Of a stretch of 64,000 nucleotides of DNA, positions 59,137 through 64,000 are shown in pieces; the first letter of the stretch is position 1; every line of letters starts with the position of its first letter. Under the pieces are notes generated by a model, which ran no database searches, was not told where the DNA came from, and saw only the letters and a program-made list of their open reading frames with translations. The position numbers were made by a program, and so were the translations under genes. This DNA is from Scolanthus callimorphus. Lineage: Eukaryota; Cnidaria; Anthozoa; Actiniaria; Edwardsiidae. Location of the stretch: assembly GCA_033964015.1 (NCBI GenBank), contig CM066914.1:22620234-22684233 (forward strand), in the 5' to 3' direction.

Positions 59137-62100
59137 GGTCCTGGAGATTTGGAAATGGGTTACGTAGGTACTGGATGTCATTGCGCTGGTTTAGTATTCC
59201 TGCAAGTGTGGGATTTGCATATATTTGCTACCAGCAGTATCGACATGTGAAAAAGAGAGAGCAGAGAAAGATATTGACCAGTGAACCTAGTGATCTTGTA
59301 GCAGATCAATGGATGGTAAGGTGTATAGTATTTTAATTAAGTTTTATAATGTTACAAGGTTTTAAATTTGTGCCTGAAAATTTACATATTATCTATTCAA
59401 CATTATAAGCATTGTAAATAGACCATAATTCAGCCGATTCAGTGGGTTTTGAGAATAATTCATTCAGCTGAGGTCAGTTGCCACAATTATCTGAGGGGTG
59501 TTTAAACAAACATAGAATTATTTTATGTTTGCAGGTATCAATTTACAAGAAGCTACCACTGCGTATTGTATCCCGTGCTTGGGGAAAAGTGAATGATATT
59601 GAACTCCCTGTATGGCTTAGAGGACCCATCATTGGCCTCTATGCTTGGAAATTTTCTTGCAATCTTGCAGAAGCTGTTGAAGAAGACATTCATAATTATT
59701 CAAACCTTGGAGCATTTTTTACTAGACAGCTAAAATCTGAAGCAAGACCAATAGATACAACAGCATTGCTGGTGAGTTTTTACAGTTAATTAATTTTCCA
59801 TACTTTTGATTGGTGTTTTGGCCAACATTGGACAAGATTGGCACACCTTATCTAATTTTTTGCTTCCCCTTTAAGAAGCAGTCAAATGACATGGCATTAT
59901 TTTGTGTTTACTTATCCCACATACCCTGGTACCAAAGTCTCCAAGCTTCACTCATTTGCTTGACTTTGCTTGATACTCACTCGCTTTGCTTGTTGCGCCC
60001 TGAGTGTATTCTTTTAAGAAGAGTTTAGCCTGGAGGCTCTATTACCCAGGAGAAAAACCAGACATTGTACTTTGCGCCAAATCCCAGTGCTGGAAATCCC
60101 TACTATGGTCATTGCCAGTTTTGCAATGCATTTAAAATCAGTTATTTTATAATAATATTAACACCAATGAAATACAAGGATCTCCCGAATAGAAACCTAT
60201 CTTCACACTGTGAAAATAACTTCTCATGTAAAAAATTTGCCTCAGTCACTAATTCACTTGTGATATAAAGTTCCAACACTCAAACATAAAATATACATAA
60301 AGATATATACTGCATGGTCATGAAATATCCTCTCTGTAACACATATTTTTGTTTTGTTTGCTATGATTTCTATAAACCATATTCAATACCATTACCGGTA
60401 ATTATTTTTACCTTTCAGACCAGCCCTACTGATGGATGCCTGCTTCACTGTGGAAAAGTTAACGGCAATGTTGTAGAACAAGTCAAGGGTGTGACCTATT
60501 CCGTATCAACATTTCTAGGGCCAGGCCATCCTGAATACAAGCAGACTGTTACTGATAATAACAAACATCTTTATCACTGCATTATTTACCTTGCGCCAGG
60601 GGATTACCACTCTTTTCATTCTCCTGCGGACTGGGATGTTGTCCAGAGAAGACACTTTCCAGGTAATATAGATTTTGTGGTACTTTACTCTGAGAACAAG
60701 GGAACATGGTTGACACAGCATTTCTGTGCTTGCCTCTCACTGCTGTCACCTGTGTTTGAGACCTGGCTGGGGCGTTGTTTTCCAAACCTAGGTGCTCATT
60801 GTGGGCTGAAGGGATTCATCATTTCTCCTGTGTACATCCTAACCTGGGGTTTCAATAGAAGGTGGCTACAGGCAGTGTCCACCGTCTACTGCTGACCGCC
60901 GGCAACTTTCGTGGTCTGTACAACTGATCAGTTTCAAGGAACAATATTAAAGCAATAGAATACATGAATATGCCAATTATCTTGCCCTCAAAGCACAGGA
61001 AAATGCCTTTTCTGCTAAACAAATTTCAGAATTCCCCAGGGGCATGCCCCCATACCCCAAAAAAAGGCTCATGCATTACGGCCTTCATATGGGACCCCAA
61101 AACCCAGCTGCCTACTTCCAATACTTAGCCTGCTACTTCAGAACTTATCGAAACCCCTGCCTAACCAATAATTGGTGAATAGTCTATAATTACTCAAGCG
61201 ACTTTTAAGATTTTTGCCAAAAAAAATCGGTTTTAAGATACTTTTTTTTAGTTTCTCATAATAAAGAGCAGGCGTGATCCCCAATGCTTGCAATGATAGC
61301 AGAATATTCCGAACATCTCGACCAATCAGTGTGTGGAATCGCTTGAGTAATTATACTAATGATATATAATCCCACTCACAATTTGTAAACTGCAGTATCA
61401 AATTGCAGTCTGCATCTTAGAGATAAGACATCTCACATCTTGTGACCCCCCTCCCACTTTCCATAAACATGACTATGCCCCTGCTGATATTCAGATTTTG
61501 TTGACATTTCATACACTTGGGGGGTTGTACAATGACTACAGCATGCTATTTAGTTTTGTTATGTAAGATGATGCAGCACAGATGTGACTGTTGAACCCAA
61601 TGCATTGAAAGTTGTCAATAAAGTTTATTATTAATATTGAAAATTGAATTCATGAAATGGGAGCCTTTCTACTTGCTTTCTATCTTGTGTATTTTACAGC
61701 CACTTGTTATTAAGACAGATTTTTTTAGAACTTTGAGCAATTTAACCAGAAAGTGGAAAAAAACTCTTGTTACTCGAAATAAAATAAGTTGTTGCTTTGA
61801 ATTTAGTTTCATTGGAAGGTCTTCATGGTAGTGTTCGTGTATTATCGTCCCAGTAAAAAAATTTCCAGAGGAATCTGAGAAAATAAATTTTAGTTTTTAC
61901 AGATAGACATATTTTTCGCACCTAAAATTGTGATGTCAATCACAGCCTATATAGATTCTATATTCCATTTTTGATCACTTATTTCTGTGGTGGCGCGAAC
62001 CCAGTCCTCTGTCTTTTGTGATATTTCGAAATGTGGACCACAAATCTACAAATTAGGATAGAAATCATTGAGTAACACTATTTTTGGCCAAACGTTGCTT

Positions 62101-62886
62101 GAAGTTGTTAAATAGCTTGTAATTAAATGTGATACCCTTTGTTTGCAGGGGAGCTTCTTTCTGTTCATCCTGGTATCCAGAGAATAATAAGTGGCTTGTT
62201 CAATCACAATGAGCGGGTTGTAATGAGTGGAACCTGGGAACATGGCTATTTTGCATATGCTGCAGTTGGAGCCACTAATGTTGGATCCATATATGTGAAC
62301 TTTGACAAGGTAACTAAATATTTTAAGTAATGTTCCATACAAAACCAGGCAAGCCAGTGCCATGCTGGAATGTAAGTAGTCATGGTAAAGTTGAGCATTA
62401 CATTAGCAGCTGCCATGTCTAAATGATACCTAGTGTGGTTGCAGTAGCTAGCTGACTGGGGCGTAGCTAGGATTTTGAAAGGGCCCCTTTCCAGCTTTCC
62501 AAAGAAATTCATAAAAAAATTTAAAAATTCATAAAATCAGATTTTTTAGATGCAATTTTTAAGGTGTGAAACAGCGCTCCATTGTCAACACTAAACATGG
62601 GATTATTTTAGCAAATTTAACGTGTTTTTTTTTTTTCTGCCACTTTCAGGGCCTCAGGACCAACCAGCCAATCAAATTCACGCCTGGATCCTACTCTGAG
62701 ATCACCTATAAAGGTGGTCAAGGACTGTCCCTTAAAAAGGGAGAACAAATTGGAGGCTTTAAACTTGGATCTACTATTGTCCTGGTTTTTGAAGCACCGT
62801 CTGATTTCAAGTTTTGTATTGAACCTGGACAAAGAATCAAATTTGGGGAACGTTTAGGGACAATAGCAACTGAACAAAAAGAATAG
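59137..62886 (+). CDS. PISD: Phosphatidylserine decarboxylase proenzyme, mitochondrial (PISD); 5' exon(s) not found
   Basis: Makes phosphatidylethanolamine from phosphatidylserine at the mitochondrial inner membrane. Exons 59137-59315, 59535-59771, 60419-60662, 62149-62309 and 62650-62886 are all in phase and give about 352 residues to a TAG stop. In order they show: a basic/hydrophobic membrane segment [17 protein letters not shown]; the core [42 protein letters not shown] with the conserved catalytic Asp; [12 protein letters not shown] with the catalytic His region; HNERVVMSG and VGATNVGSI. The LGST self-cleavage motif is at 62,764-62,775; cleavage before Ser generates the pyruvoyl group and splits beta from alpha chain. 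The first exon starts inside a codon (x|GG TCC), so an upstream exon carrying the mitochondrial presequence must exist; I could not place it in the repeat-rich region to the left. All key residues are present. Confidence 0.95.
60155..60335. repeat. Dispersed repeat shared with 50.6 kb, copy 2 (PISD intron)
   Basis: 'aacaccaatgaaatacaagg', 'atctcccg', 'cttcacactgtgaaaataac' and 'catgaaatatcctctctgta' line up in order with 50,640-50,930. The PISD introns around it are otherwise featureless. Confidence 0.6.
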
Positions 62887-62943
62887 TTATTTAGCTAGTT
62901 ATAGTCCATGATGATTTAAATTGCTTATTTATGTCTATATACT

Positions 62944-63104
62944 AGTTATACAATGCTTTCGAGTGGCATACTGCAGAATATTGCACTTGTCACTAGTATT
63001 TTTTGGTACACACACACGAGCCTTCAGGCCAGTGTGTATGCTTAGAAAATACAAGTGACAAGTGGGATATTCTGCAGTATGCCATGATAATTCATTGTAT
63101 AACT
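62944..63104. mobile_element. MITE just after PISD
   Basis: AGTTATACAATGCTTTCGAG and its partner ending CATTGTATAACT are inverted, followed inward by 'ggcatactgcagaatattgc' versus 'atattctgcagtatgcc' and 'acttgtcact' versus 'aagtgacaagt'. 161 bases, starting 58 bases after the PISD stop, so probably within its 3'UTR. Confidence 0.88.
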
Positions 63105-63590
63105 ATTTTATACCATGCTACAGCAAATTAATGGCAACGTTTTACGTAGATGCAGTGCATGATGGGAACGTTGAGTGGAATACCGCCGAATATAAAACGC
63201 CATTCTGCATTCTGATTGGCTGTATTTTCTGTGGCGTGGTATAAAGACCTATAGGGAACAAACAATATGCAATATACAAATTCTAAATTCTATATGTCCG
63301 TGAGAAATCTCAAAATGGTACATTCATTTTCATTATAATTATGCAAAAGGGAATTTTTTTTCTGTCAGTGATTTGGAAAATGTTTAAGCTGAATCTTGAC
63401 AACATATTCGCAACATTGGTGCTCCCTGAACTACCAGTGATCAAATAATTGGCAGATTTTTTTTCTAATTTTTGGACAGATGTTTCCAGATATCTTTGTG
63501 GATTTAAAATGGTCTTCCTTTCATCCTATAATGATGTCAGTAGGATGGCTCGCCTTTTTCCTGTTAAAGCTTCCATTTCAATCAGGAGGC

Positions 63591-63719
63591 GAAGTAAGGT
63601 CAGACTTGCGTTTAGTCATGACGTGAGCATTGGCGCGTTTTGATTTAGTTCGTAATTTGATTGCCTGAAAGACTTTGCTCTCGACCAATAGAAACGCTGA
63701 CGCAAGTCTGACTTACTTT
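63591..63719. mobile_element. Short foldback element with CAGACTTGCG ends
   Basis: 'gaagtaaggtcagacttgcg' faces 'cgcaagtctgacttacttt', with inner 'tttagtcatgacgtgagc' unpaired. About 129 bases. Confidence 0.7.
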
Positions 63720-64000
63720 CGGCGGTCATCAAAAATTCCGCACTTAAAAGTAAAGGAATTCTGGCTTAGATTGGTACTTCTGTGTGTACTACGACATCTA
63801 TTGAGGTATTCTTTTTAAGCTCGTTCTATTGTGAAATTGAAATAAGCAATCTGTGATCGACATTTTTTCCACACACAACCCTCCAGCAAATAGTTTGCAG
63901 GTGATTTTCAGGAGGGTGTATGTATATATGTGACCATACAAATTGGTATTAAAGGATGATGTTGATATTTGTTGGATTTAGACTCAGTAAAATTAGAGCA

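Larger units (their letters stand above)
62887..64000. other. Downstream of PISD: 3'UTR then foldback repeats; no further gene recognised
   Basis: No AATAAA close to the PISD stop was found, so its 3' end is uncertain. The region holds foldback elements at 62,944-63,104 and 63,591-63,719 and a minus-strand copy of the dispersed 13-mer at 63,207-63,219. The remainder shows nothing I recognise. Confidence 0.5.

Overview
The window is animal nuclear DNA. It has multi-exon genes with GT-AG introns of a few hundred to about 2,000 bases, no bacterial operons or Shine-Dalgarno sites, AT-rich spacers, and many short foldback transposons (MITEs), minisatellites and poly-G/poly-C tracts. The gene set (IFT139, CCDC12, TAMM41, a sperm microtubule inner protein, an FBXL2/20 F-box protein, PISD) and the repeat style fit a cnidarian, most likely an anthozoan such as a stony coral or sea anemone. 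That placement is inferred from pattern; no marker gene here proves it.

Layout. 1-13,345, minus strand: the first 20 coding exons of TTC21B/IFT139, a ciliary retrograde-transport subunit; its 3' half lies outside the window. Its introns hold a 14-bp minisatellite, a 70-bp satellite, a 1.9-kb giant inverted-repeat element and a MITE. 13,532-17,720, plus: CCDC12, a spliceosome protein, head-to-head with IFT139. 18.1-21.8 kb: intergenic, with microsatellites. 21,823-25,248, plus: an unfamiliar secreted protein with three Tyr-rich repeats, an Ala-rich tract and a C-terminal LamG-like domain, interrupted by two apparent one-base frame breaks. 25,350-26,330, minus: intronless TAMM41, convergent with the LamG gene. 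26,481-28,797, plus: a three-exon TEX49/SPMIP11-like gene, head-to-head with TAMM41. 28.9-32.5 kb: intergenic. 32,496-45,681, plus: a 15-exon FBXL2/FBXL20 gene ending in a CaaX-type box, with introns full of MITEs and a LINE fragment. 45.7-59.1 kb: a gene desert built largely of foldback elements, some nested inside one another. 59,137-62,886, plus: five exons of PISD, ending at a true stop. 62.9-64.0 kb: more foldback repeats.

The genes do not form one pathway. TAMM41 (CDP-diacylglycerol for cardiolipin) and PISD (phosphatidylethanolamine) both belong to mitochondrial inner-membrane phospholipid synthesis, and IFT139 and the TEX49-like protein are both axonemal, but the linkage may be chance. 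Two pairs of divergent genes share short intergenic promoters with YY1-like AAnATGGCGG motifs at their start codons. Four coding frame breaks, each cured by one base and three of them in homopolymers, suggest consensus base-calling errors in the assembly rather than four dead genes. The most novel items are the LamG repeat protein, the giant palindrome inside an IFT139 intron, and the nested MITE clusters.
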